A stretch of DNA of 9,705 bases from Lentimicrobium sp. (GTDB lineage: Bacteria > Bacteroidota > Bacteroidia > Bacteroidales > Lentimicrobiaceae), in NCBI GenBank assembly GCA_013336205.1, contig JAAXUD010000063.1:1-9705 (forward strand). Direction: 5' to 3'. The notes beneath the pieces were generated by a model, which did not search any database, had not been told where the DNA came from, and saw only the letters and a list, made by a program, of their open reading frames with translations. Below, one piece after another: positions 1 through 6,628 of the stretch. Position numbers and translations under genes: made by a program. Numbering within the stretch: the stretch's first letter is position 1; each line of letters starts with the position of its first letter.

Positions 1-247
1 TCATAGGCATGGTTGCCAATAATACAATAATCAAAAAAAGAAACCATCGTCTGGTTCTGATCAGGATTAATGCTGATATCAGGGTAATAATCCAAAATAT
101 TGGGAATGCCAGCCCTATAAACGCGATTGGCCAGAAATGATAAGGATTGATATAAGGTGAAAGAATACCTGATAATAGCAAAACAGCAGTTATTCCCGCT
201 GTAACCTTTACGGAAAAAGAAAAGAATTTTAAAAATCGTCTTTTCAT
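1..247 (-). CDS. Second membrane-anchored EEP-family protein, N-terminal part only (cut by window edge)
   Basis: The reading frame opens with ATG at 247-245 and stays open for 82 codons to the window edge, so only the N-terminus is present. It begins with a basic stretch (MKRRFLKFF) and then has three hydrophobic segments at about residues 13-30, 38-62 and 68-80. The segment IAFIGLAFPIFWII (residues 41-54) lines up with FAFAGLAFPYLAVL in the neighbouring EEP protein, and the surrounding helices and the Arg/Lys-rich turn before the third helix also match, so the two genes are tandem paralogues. The ATG overlaps the TGA of the upstream gene as ATGA (244-247), which implies translational coupling and operon membership. 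The catalytic EEP domain lies outside the window, so assignment to that family is inferred from the paralogy. Confidence 0.72.
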   Translation of the reverse strand, partial: MKRRFLKFFSFSVKVTAGITAVLLLSGILSPYINPYHFWPIAFIGLAFPIFWIITLISALILIRTRRWFLFLIIVLLATMPM

Positions 248-1395
248 TCAGGAATTTCTTTTCCGGGAAGATCAATGACTGCAGCAACAGGATAATGATC
301 AGACAAGGGCTCCCGTATTCTTTTAAACCCACTCGATTTAAGTTCGGGGCTATTTAAGATATAATCAATCCTGAATGAAGGTAGAATTCCGGCATAGGTC
401 TGGCCAAATCCATTCCCTGATACTTTGTAGGTATCGCTCAGGCCACTGGATATCTGATGGTAGGAGTATGAGGATGGTGTGTCATTAAAATCGCCGCAAA
501 CAATTACAGGGAATGGAGATGCCTGAATTCTTTCTGCTACAACCCTTGCCTGTGATGCTCTGGCGATAAATGCCTTTTGGAGTTTGCGGAATATTTTGAG
601 TGAATTTTCAGAGAATAGCTCCTGATTTTCTGGCTGGGATGCAAGGTCTGATACATACAAATAGTCTTCACGGCTAAATTGTATTGATTCAAGATGAATG
701 TTGAATATCCGCAAAGTATCACCATTACAGACTATATCATTACATAGACAGAAATTAACAGTATTCCCTTCGAAATTAATTGTATTTGATGAAATTACAG
801 GCCATCTGCTGAATGTGGCGATTCCATAGGGTCTGGTTTTTCCACCCAGGCGGGCAAATTCTATGTGATTGTATTTCAGTCCGGTATATTTCTTAATAGA
901 GTCTTCCAGGTTGTCTTTACCTTTTCTTCCGGCATGGTATTCCTGAATGCATAAAATATCCGGATTCAACTCTTTAGTCAGCTTTAAAATGCTAACGGCC
1001 GTTTTACTCACCTTATTGGGTTTCCAGTTATACCTGTCAAAGATCCTTACGTTGTAAGAAACAACATTAATTCTGTTTTCAGTTTTAACAGGTGATTTAC
1101 TGAAGTTTAACTGAATAAACCCGGAAAGCCTGTTCCAACAAATTAAAAGTGCGGCAAGAGATAGAAAAATGTATTTTTTGCGGGCGACCATCCAGATAAA
1201 AAGAAAGACTATATTTAAAACAGCCAGGTAAGGAAAAGCCAAACCAGCAAAAGCAAATATCCAGTACTTGTCTGGTGGAATATAAGCTGCCACAAACCCA
1301 ACAGCCAGACCTGAAAGCACCAGTGCATTGGTGATCAGCAGAAACCTGGAAAGAAAAGACACCTTTTTCTTTGGTTTTTTTTCTTGGAGTGGCAT
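244..1395 (-). CDS. Membrane-anchored endonuclease/exonuclease/phosphatase (EEP) family protein
   Basis: This 383-residue protein has three N-terminal membrane helices (about residues 17-38, 45-69 and 75-88) followed by a complete EEP (DNase I-like) fold domain from about residue 108. The metal-binding and catalytic signatures are all visible: SYNVR (N115), CIQEY (E152), IHLES (H234), GDFNDTP (D302, N304), RIDY (D344) and SDHYP (D366, H367). The family cleaves phosphodiester or phosphomonoester bonds in nucleic acids, phospholipids or inositol phosphates; the substrate here cannot be read from sequence. I start at ATG 1395. An in-frame TTG two codons upstream (1401) is possible but less likely. 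The gene begins 9 nt after the upstream rhomboid stop and ends overlapping the next EEP paralogue by ATGA. The catalytic domain probably faces the periplasm or cytosol depending on helix topology, which I cannot fix. Confidence 0.9.
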   Translation of the reverse strand: MPLQEKKPKKKVSFLSRFLLITNALVLSGLAVGFVAAYIPPDKYWIFAFAGLAFPYLAVLNIVFLFIWMVARKKYIFLSLAALLICWNRLSGFIQLNFSKSPVKTENRINVVSYNVRIFDRYNWKPNKVSKTAVSILKLTKELNPDILCIQEYHAGRKGKDNLEDSIKKYTGLKYNHIEFARLGGKTRPYGIATFSRWPVISSNTINFEGNTVNFCLCNDIVCNGDTLRIFNIHLESIQFSREDYLYVSDLASQPENQELFSENSLKIFRKLQKAFIARASQARVVAERIQASPFPVIVCGDFNDTPSSYSYHQISSGLSDTYKVSGNGFGQTYAGILPSFRIDYILNSPELKSSGFKRIREPLSDHYPVAAVIDLPGKEIPE

Positions 1396-1404
1396 ATGCA
1401 ATTT

Positions 1405-2340
1405 CTATGGTTTTTTCTGACTGCTTGAAAAAAGCAGTTCTTTTTCCTCCTTTGTCAGGCTATCATAGCCCGATCGTGAAATCTTATCCAGAATCGAGTC
1501 GATTTTTTGCTGTTTTAATATTTTATACCTGTTGTATTCTTCGTCTGTTGCAGTTCTTCCGCCCTGTTGAACTTTAAACTTCTTCTTTTTTATTTTTGAT
1601 GAGAAGCTGAATTTATTTCCAAAGAATACATTAAATATTCTGGTAGGATCAGTTCCCGGCAACATTTTCGCATAAGCAAAACCCCAAAGCGCACCACCCA
1701 GATGGGCGATGTGTCCTCCGGCATTACCTGAACTTATCATTAACAGATCAATAAAGATAGTGATAAGGGCGATATATTTGATTTTTATCTGACCCAGGAA
1801 CAACAGATTAACCGTGTAATCCGGAACATAAAAGGCAATGGCAACAACGATAGCCAGCACAGAGGCAGAAGCCCCCAGCGCCACAGATGATTCCCGGGCC
1901 AGGTCGAAAACCGGAAAAAAGTTAAAAGCAGCAATATACAGGAATGCCCCCAGAAGTCCTCCAAAAATATAAGTACCAAGTAATTGCCGTTGCGACAGGT
2001 ATTGAATAAAAATAGCACCAAACCACCACAACCATAACATATTGAATAAGATATGCATGAAATCGGTGTGCAGGAACATATAGGTAAACAGGGTCCAGGG
2101 TTTAACCATTAGAACCTCAATGTTTGCCGGAACTGCAAAGGAATTCATGATCCATTCGGTAACCAGGAGTTTGTAGTTACCGTTAGTGGCCGATTCCGGA
2201 CTGGAAAACAGAAAAGCAAAGTTACGTACAAGAACTGAAGCCAGCCAGACTGCAATGTTCGCCAGAATCAATCCAGGCAAAACTTCACGTTTGCTGAAAA
2301 AGATTTTTATTCTTTCAAGAAGAGAAACCTGTTGAAACAT
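1405..2340 (-). CDS. Rhomboid family intramembrane serine protease with C-terminal DUF6576-like tail
   Basis: This 311-residue polytopic membrane protein has the rhomboid signatures in order. MHILFNMLWLWWFG (residues 95-108; H96, N100) is nearly identical to the oxyanion-region motif of E. coli GlpG. GASAS (156-160) carries the likely nucleophile S158, and AHLGG (212-216) carries the likely catalytic H213. Six helices are expected between about residues 22 and 226. The residue after the nucleophile is Ala rather than the usual Gly. The last ~55 residues (about 257-311) are soluble and charged (DEEYNRYK, KISRSGYDSLTKEEK) and resemble the DUF6576 tail found on Bacteroidota rhomboids. Rhomboids cleave single-pass membrane proteins within the bilayer; no substrate is evident. 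The gene lies 10 nt after another rhomboid gene and 9 nt before an EEP gene, so co-transcription is likely. Confidence 0.93.
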   Translation of the reverse strand: MFQQVSLLERIKIFFSKREVLPGLILANIAVWLASVLVRNFAFLFSSPESATNGNYKLLVTEWIMNSFAVPANIEVLMVKPWTLFTYMFLHTDFMHILFNMLWLWWFGAIFIQYLSQRQLLGTYIFGGLLGAFLYIAAFNFFPVFDLARESSVALGASASVLAIVVAIAFYVPDYTVNLLFLGQIKIKYIALITIFIDLLMISSGNAGGHIAHLGGALWGFAYAKMLPGTDPTRIFNVFFGNKFSFSSKIKKKKFKVQQGGRTATDEEYNRYKILKQQKIDSILDKISRSGYDSLTKEEKELLFSSSQKKP

Positions 2341-2350
2341 AGAATCTGGT

Positions 2351-3211
2351 TTATTCCCATTTATTATAACGGTGAAGTTTCCTGTTCCAGTATCTGATCA
2401 GGAAAAAACCGAAAATCATTCCGCCAAGGTGCGCAAAGTGAGCTACATTATCACCGGATTTATTTGCAAATCCCAAATAGATCTCGACAGCTCCATATAG
2501 GATAACAAACCATTTTGCTTTTATTGGAAAGAAAAAATAAAGATAGATCAGGGAATTCGGGAACATCATTCCAAATGCAAGAAGAATACCGAATACGGCA
2601 CCGGAAGCTCCAACAGTCGGAATGTCCATTTGCAAATTAATCAGATCATTTAAATAAGCGGAAGCCTGATTTACATATTCCGGATTGGTAGGATTTGAGT
2701 TCCAGGCATTTAAAAACTCAAATAATTGATTCTTAAATCCCGGATAATGGTCATCAACAAAAGCTGTAAATGTTGCAGGGTCAGGTGCTCTCATAACTGC
2801 TGCTGCATCAGCCTGAATTCCGGATATTGAAATCCACATGACCAACATATGAACTACTGCTGCACCAATGCCGGTTATCATGTAATAGGTCAGGAATCTT
2901 TTGCCTCCCCATACATTTTCGAGTGTATATCCAAACATCCACAAGGCAAACATATTGAATATTAAATGGGTAGGATCAATGATCCCTGAAATACCATATC
3001 CACCATGCAGAAACATATAACCAACAAACTGGGCAGGATTAAATTTCGATGATTCAAAAAAATGCAAGCCCGCGTAATCAACCAAATCAATTTTGAATAC
3101 CTGTAAAAAGGTAATCTGGGCAAGATAAATCAGCACATTTATAATTAACAGATTCTTAACAACAGGGGGCAACATGCTAAAGCCCCGTGGGGAGTATTGT
3201 TGTAGGTTCAT
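2351..3211 (-). CDS. Rhomboid family intramembrane serine protease with long loop insertion
   Basis: This 286-residue membrane protein carries THLIFNMFALWMFG (H82, N86), GASGAVFG (residues 201-208, nucleophile S203) and AHFAHLGG (257-264, catalytic H261), so all expected rhomboid active-site residues are present. Between the helix ending near residue 130 and the catalytic-serine helix starting near 199 is a hydrophilic insertion of about 65-70 residues (ADAAAVMRAPDP through NLQMDIP) that is much longer than the corresponding loop of the neighbouring rhomboid. The N-terminus is short and Pro-containing (YSPRGFSMLPPVVKN), and there is a short basic C-terminus. It begins 14 nt after the mutL stop and ends 10 nt before the next rhomboid, inside the same operon. 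Substrates are unknown. Confidence 0.93.
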   Translation of the reverse strand: MNLQQYSPRGFSMLPPVVKNLLIINVLIYLAQITFLQVFKIDLVDYAGLHFFESSKFNPAQFVGYMFLHGGYGISGIIDPTHLIFNMFALWMFGYTLENVWGGKRFLTYYMITGIGAAVVHMLVMWISISGIQADAAAVMRAPDPATFTAFVDDHYPGFKNQLFEFLNAWNSNPTNPEYVNQASAYLNDLINLQMDIPTVGASGAVFGILLAFGMMFPNSLIYLYFFFPIKAKWFVILYGAVEIYLGFANKSGDNVAHFAHLGGMIFGFFLIRYWNRKLHRYNKWE

Positions 3212-3225
3212 CAGGTATTTCTTAA

Positions 3226-5058
3226 TTATAAAAATCGTTTTTCAATATCCTCAGCACTGATAACCGCTGTAATTGGTTTACCGGAAGGGCTGAGGCCAGG
3301 AACTTTACAGGCAAAAAGATCATCCACAAGCGACTGCATTTCTTCTGTCATCAATGTTTTCCCCGCTCTCACTGCCAGATTCTTTGCCATAGACCTGGCA
3401 AGGTTGCTTTTTCTATCAAGTTTCAGGCCGAGCTGATTCTTTTTATAATTCTCAAGAACATTTTCAAGTAATTCCTGAATATTATTCTCTGAAAGATCTG
3501 CAGGAGTTCCGTTAATAATAAAAGTATTGTGTCCGAAAGGCTCAATTATAAAGCCGAGCAGGGATATTTCCCCAATCAGTTCATTTACAAGTTCCGTGTC
3601 AGAAGCTGACAATTTAACAGTTTGTGGAAAGAGTTGTTGCTGAGCCATACCTTTTTTTTGGTCAATCCGGTCCAGAAATCGCTCAAAAAGGATGCGTTCG
3701 TGGGCTGCCTGCTGATCAATAATCATCAAACCCGACTTCACCTTAGTAACAATGTACCGGTTCTGGAATTGCATGAAACCCCGGTCAGCCCGCTCATTGG
3801 AACCAAAATCAGCACCAATTAGAATAGTCTGATTGTCTTGTTGATATTCAGTTTCCTGATGTTGCATTCCTTCATAAAGTCTCTCCCAACCACTATTCGA
3901 AGAATTTTTACCAGCACCTCCCGCAGGCAATCTGAGTTCGGGTTGGGGGTTTTTAACAAAGGGATTAAAATCAGGATTTACAGTAATTCCTGGTGCTACA
4001 ATAGGTTTATCCTTGGGAAAATTGAAGTTGAAACTTTGTTCCGCATCGAAATCCAAGGTAGAGGAAAGACTGAATTTTCCGATGGCAGCCCTGACAGCCG
4101 AACGGAGAATTGCGTATATTGTCTGGTGATCCTGAAAATTAACTTCAGTTTTGGTCGGATGAATATTGATGTCAATCTGCGCAGGATCAACATCCAGATA
4201 AAGGAAATAGGTAGGAAAATAGCCATCCGGAATCAAATCATGGAATGCCTCCTCAACGGCATGATTCAGGTAAGGATGCCTGATATAACGGTTATTGGCG
4301 AAGAAGTACTGTTCCCCTTTTGTTTTGCGGGCACTTTCAGGCTTACCTATAAATCCGGTTACTTTTACCACATTGGTTTCCTGAGATACCGCGATTAACT
4401 TTTCGTAACTGCCAGAACCAATGATATTTGCAATGCGCTGCTTTAGCCCTGATTTAGGAAGTTGAAACAGCACTTTACCATTATTATAAAAACTGAATGC
4501 TACATCAGGGTTGACCAGGGCAACACGCTGAAATTCATCAATAATATGCCGGAGCTCAGCCGGATCTGACTTTAAAAAGTTTCTTCTTGCCGGAACATTG
4601 AAAAACAGGTTCTTGATCATTAAAGATGTCCCTGCAGAACAGGCACAAGGTTGCTGACTTTTTAATGTTGAGCCTTCAATGATAATGTGAGTACCCAAAG
4701 CGTCTTCATGACGCTTTGTTTTGAGCTCGACCTGTGCGATGGCTGCGACAGAAGCCAATGCTTCACCCCGGAAACCCAATGTTCTGATGCGAAACAGATC
4801 ATCGGCGGTTTTAATCTTGGACGTTGCATGTCGCTCGAAACTCATCCGCGCATCAGTTGGTGACATACCACATCCATTATCGATAATCTGGATTAGTGTC
4901 TTGCCGGCGTCTTTAATAATGAGTTCAATGTTATCTCCACCGGCATCAATTCCATTTTCGAGCAATTCTTTTACAGCCGAACCCGGCCGTTGAATAACCT
5001 CACCGGCAGCAATCTGATTGGCAACTGAATCGGGCAAAAGCCTGATAATATCTGACAT
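3226..5058 (-). CDS. mutL: DNA mismatch repair protein MutL
   Basis: This 610-residue protein is within the normal MutL length range. The N-terminal GHKL ATPase shows ENGIDAG (residues 34-40), DNGCGM (60-65), FERHATSK (74-81) and LGFRGEAL (94-101). The transducer domain ends with NIHPTKTEV (298-306). A poorly conserved linker runs from about 330 to 427 and the dimerisation domain from about 428 to 610. MutL couples mismatch recognition by MutS to strand removal in the cytosol. The C-terminal metal-endonuclease signature is imperfect: DQQAAHERILFE (448-459) replaces the canonical DQHA(x)2E(x)4E, with D448, E454 and E459 kept and His changed to Gln. The usual ACK/R and CPHGRP motifs read AKN (558-560) and SPSGKP (590-595). 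It starts 22 nt after the small membrane-protein gene and precedes two rhomboid genes. Confidence 0.98.
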   Translation of the reverse strand: MSDIIRLLPDSVANQIAAGEVIQRPGSAVKELLENGIDAGGDNIELIIKDAGKTLIQIIDNGCGMSPTDARMSFERHATSKIKTADDLFRIRTLGFRGEALASVAAIAQVELKTKRHEDALGTHIIIEGSTLKSQQPCACSAGTSLMIKNLFFNVPARRNFLKSDPAELRHIIDEFQRVALVNPDVAFSFYNNGKVLFQLPKSGLKQRIANIIGSGSYEKLIAVSQETNVVKVTGFIGKPESARKTKGEQYFFANNRYIRHPYLNHAVEEAFHDLIPDGYFPTYFLYLDVDPAQIDINIHPTKTEVNFQDHQTIYAILRSAVRAAIGKFSLSSTLDFDAEQSFNFNFPKDKPIVAPGITVNPDFNPFVKNPQPELRLPAGGAGKNSSNSGWERLYEGMQHQETEYQQDNQTILIGADFGSNERADRGFMQFQNRYIVTKVKSGLMIIDQQAAHERILFERFLDRIDQKKGMAQQQLFPQTVKLSASDTELVNELIGEISLLGFIIEPFGHNTFIINGTPADLSENNIQELLENVLENYKKNQLGLKLDRKSNLARSMAKNLAVRAGKTLMTEEMQSLVDDLFACKVPGLSPSGKPITAVISAEDIEKRFL

Positions 5059-5080
5059 AATTAAGGTGCAATCCGGTTAA

Positions 5081-5341
5081 TTAGCGGAAGAAAATGAGAT
5101 AGATTATAAGGATTACACCAATCAGATATAAGTAGAGTGTTCGTTTGGATAATAAATTGTTTTTAGAATCTCTTACTCTCCAGGTTTCCTTCATCCGCAT
5201 GCGCATCCGCTCACTTAATTGCTGCTCAGGTTCAGAATACTTCTTCAGCCTTTCTTCCATTTCCTCCTTTTTCTTGTCATAAAAAAGGGGTTTATAGTTG
5301 AATTGCTTGGGCTTTCTTGTCTTAAATGCAACTATTTTCAT
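5081..5341 (-). CDS. Small C-tail-anchored membrane protein, first gene of the mutL operon
   Basis: This 86-residue protein is lysine/arginine-rich, with a charged, probably helical central part (DKKKEEMEERLKKYSEPEQQ, residues 22-41; RMRMRMKETWR, 45-55) and one C-terminal transmembrane helix (about residues 69-85, LYLYLIGVILIIYLIFF) ending in Arg. No enzymatic motif is present. From memory, similar small proteins sit upstream of mutL in other Bacteroidota and are sometimes labelled riboflavin synthase subunit beta, probably by mis-propagation; nothing here resembles riboflavin synthase. It is the first gene after the divergent promoter region and lies 22 nt upstream of mutL, so co-transcription with mutL is likely. 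The role is unknown; a membrane-anchored cytosolic helix is the safe description. Confidence 0.8.
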   Translation of the reverse strand: MKIVAFKTRKPKQFNYKPLFYDKKKEEMEERLKKYSEPEQQLSERMRMRMKETWRVRDSKNNLLSKRTLYLYLIGVILIIYLIFFR

Positions 5342-5435
5342 CGATTTTGAAATTTGTAAAACAGAATCTTACAGTATGTTGACTAATTGAAGCTGACCTT
5401 ATAGTAGCCGGATATTGAAAGTTTTTTCTGCAAAA

Positions 5436-5443
5436 CAAAAATA
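5436..5443 (-). promoter_or_regulatory. Candidate Bacteroidota -7 box for the mutL operon
   Basis: The minus strand reads TATTTTTG, a full match to TAnnTTTG. Transcription would start near 5428, leaving a leader of roughly 85 nt before the small membrane-protein gene. No good TTTG -33 element is seen 19-21 nt upstream, so this is a tentative call supported mainly by position in the divergent intergenic region. Confidence 0.4.
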
Positions 5444-5456
5444 CCACTTTTTTCAA

Positions 5457-5464
5457 TAAATTTG
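5457..5464 (+). promoter_or_regulatory. Candidate Bacteroidota -7 box for the GroES-like gene
   Basis: The plus strand reads TAAATTTG, a full match to TAnnTTTG. The expected start near 5471 gives a leader of about 38 nt before the ATG at 5509. The -33 element is not convincing. It lies only 13 nt from the opposing box on the minus strand, so the two promoters would compete for polymerase if both are active. Confidence 0.42.
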
Positions 5465-5508
5465 TTGCAGTAATCGACTCAAATGACTCTTTCAGCTAAT
5501 ATTCAAAA

Positions 5509-5889
5509 ATGAAGCAACCCGGCAAAGACAAACTCGATAAATTAATTGTTGTTGGCGATCGCCTGCTTATTAAACCGTTAACAGCATCAAAGAAGACCCG
5601 GGGAGGTTTGTTTTTGCCCCCGGGGTACAATGAAAAAGAAGAAATACAGTCAGGTTATGTATTGAAAACAGGTCCGGGTTACGCCATACCTGCAGTGAGC
5701 GAAGAAGATGAAACCTGGAAAGGGGGAAATAATGAAACTGTCAGGTACATTCCCCTACAGGCAAAGGTTGGCGATCTGGCCGTTTTTATTCAAAAGGGCG
5801 CTATCGAGATTGTTTATAATGATGAAAAATATTACGTAGTTCCGCAATACTCTGTCCTGCTATTGGAGAGGGATGAAGATGCTTTTTAA
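5509..5889 (+). CDS. GroES/Cpn10-like co-chaperonin paralogue
   Basis: This 126-residue protein has the Cpn10 fold signatures: VVGDRLLIKPL (residues 14-24) for the first strand, TRGGLFLPP (30-38) in the place of the GroES mobile loop (canonical GG-I-V-L-P), SGYVLKTGPG (48-57), VGDLAVF (87-93) and YSVLLLERDE at the C-terminus. It is about 30 residues longer than ordinary GroES, mainly through a charged insertion at about 60-83 (including SEEDETWKGGNNETVRY) where GroES has a short turn. The hydrophobic tripeptide that contacts GroEL appears kept as LFL. No groEL gene is adjacent, so this is an orphan paralogue rather than the housekeeping groES. It may still cap GroEL or have taken another role. 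It starts at the first ATG of the frame, with no Shine-Dalgarno sequence, and ends before a strong terminator. Confidence 0.85.
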   Translation: MKQPGKDKLDKLIVVGDRLLIKPLTASKKTRGGLFLPPGYNEKEEIQSGYVLKTGPGYAIPAVSEEDETWKGGNNETVRYIPLQAKVGDLAVFIQKGAIEIVYNDEKYYVVPQYSVLLLERDEDAF

Positions 5890-5943
5890 TACTTATAATG
5901 TAACAATGAAATTCAGCAGGTAAACTATAAGCCTGAATTGAAT

Positions 5944-5984
5944 AAAAAAACCTCTCTGGCTTTAGCACAAAGAGGTTTTTTTTT
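5944..5984. terminator. Bidirectional Rho-independent terminator
   Basis: A 12-bp stem AAAAAAACCTCT (5944-5955) pairs with AGAGGTTTTTTT (5971-5982) around a 15-nt loop and is followed by more T. The A-tract on one side and T-tract on the other let it work from both directions. It sits between the convergent GroES-like gene (stop at 5889) and the DUF6580-like gene (stop at 6003). Confidence 0.88.
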
Positions 5985-6002
5985 AAGAAATAGTATTGTT
6001 AA

Positions 6003-6530
6003 TCAGGCTTTTACAAGAGATGGGAATTTTAATCCAACCAGGTAGAAACCGCCAAAAAATACGGTACTGTAAAGCAGATCACCCATTAAACCATTGTTAA
6101 AGAAAGGGATACCGGCAGTATAAGCCATCATTAACCCTGAGAAGTTCATCGGATAGGGCATCATACCACTCAACCACGAACCGAAATTTGTAATTAAAAA
6201 GAAGATAACTGATGATGCTACAGATGCCAGTGCAACATTCCCAAATTTAACTCTGTTGCGTAAAGCAAATCCAATGAGTACAGTTATACCAAAAGCTGCA
6301 TAAACAGCTATCATTGTTGAGTGAAAACCGAGAAAGAGATCACTGATAAGCATTGCGGCCAAAGGAATGACGAATGCAAAAGCTTTTCTGCTGATGTAGG
6401 TTCCGCTAAAAAGTGCGATGGCCGCAACAGGAGTGAAATTTGGCCAATGCGGCACCAAACGCATAAAAGCTGCCGCTATAATTGCAGTAATAATGAGCAT
6501 CATCCGGGGAGTAATTAACTTCTTATCCAT
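6003..6530 (-). CDS. DUF6580-like polytopic membrane protein
   Basis: With the ATG at 6530 this is a 175-residue, strongly hydrophobic protein with about five to six membrane helices (near residues 10-25, 34-48, 50-68, 71-90, 97-116 and 147-167). Conserved-looking stretches are RLVPHWPNFTPVAAIALFSG (24-43), ISDLFLGFHSTM (62-73), TNFGSWLSG (114-122) and YTAGIPFFNNGLMGDLLYS (137-155). From memory these match the DUF6580 family, whose helical pattern resembles the small S-components of ECF vitamin transporters; that link is inference and no substrate can be named. An in-frame TTG at 6560 would add ten residues, but it overlaps the candidate promoter box at 6558-6565, so I prefer the ATG. Monocistronic, sharing a terminator with the convergent gene. 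Confidence 0.82.
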   Translation of the reverse strand: MDKKLITPRMMLIITAIIAAAFMRLVPHWPNFTPVAAIALFSGTYISRKAFAFVIPLAAMLISDLFLGFHSTMIAVYAAFGITVLIGFALRNRVKFGNVALASVASSVIFFLITNFGSWLSGMMPYPMNFSGLMMAYTAGIPFFNNGLMGDLLYSTVFFGGFYLVGLKFPSLVKA

Positions 6531-6557
6531 GATCAATCTTTGTTTAGTTTCAGTCTC

Positions 6558-6565
6558 CAAAATTA
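6558..6565 (-). promoter_or_regulatory. Candidate -7 box for the DUF6580-like gene
   Basis: The minus strand reads TAATTTTG, matching TAnnTTTG. A start near 6551 gives a leader of about 20 nt before ATG 6530. This placement argues against translation from the upstream TTG at 6560. No clear -33 TTTG is visible. Confidence 0.48.
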
Positions 6566-6584
6566 TAAAAGGTTTTTAATTAAG

Positions 6585-6602
6585 TGGCTATAACTTCAGC
6601 CA
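6585..6602. repeat. Short inverted repeat upstream of the DUF6580-like promoter
   Basis: TGGCT (6585-6589) and AGCCA (6598-6602) form a 5-bp inverted repeat with an 8-nt spacer. It lies 20-37 nt upstream of the TAATTTTG box, where the -33 region would be, so it could be an operator. It is short enough to be chance. Confidence 0.25.
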
Positions 6603-6628
6603 TTTTTATTTCACCTTATTAACAATAG

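Noticed and set aside
1396..1401. TTG start two codons upstream for the EEP protein
   Set aside because: An ATG is available at 1395, and the extra residues add nothing recognisable.
3838..4398. 186-codon open frame on the plus strand, antisense to mutL
   Set aside because: It lies wholly inside the clear mutL coding region, has no recognisable domain and reads like a low-complexity antisense translation.
4721..4993. 90-codon plus-strand open frame opposite the MutL ATPase motifs
   Set aside because: It is the reverse of highly conserved ATPase codons, so its openness follows from constraint on mutL; no promoter or family resemblance.
5342..5508. Small RNA or extra small ORF in the divergent intergenic region
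   Set aside because: No convincing stem-loop with a T-tract or sizeable open frame was seen; the region is explained by two opposing promoters.
6321..6518. 65-codon plus-strand open frame antisense to the DUF6580-like gene
   Set aside because: Fully overlapped by a well-supported membrane protein gene, with no conserved features of its own.
6531..6560. TTG start adding ten residues to the DUF6580-like protein
   Set aside because: The TTG overlaps the candidate -7 box at 6558-6565, so it would lie upstream of the expected transcript start.
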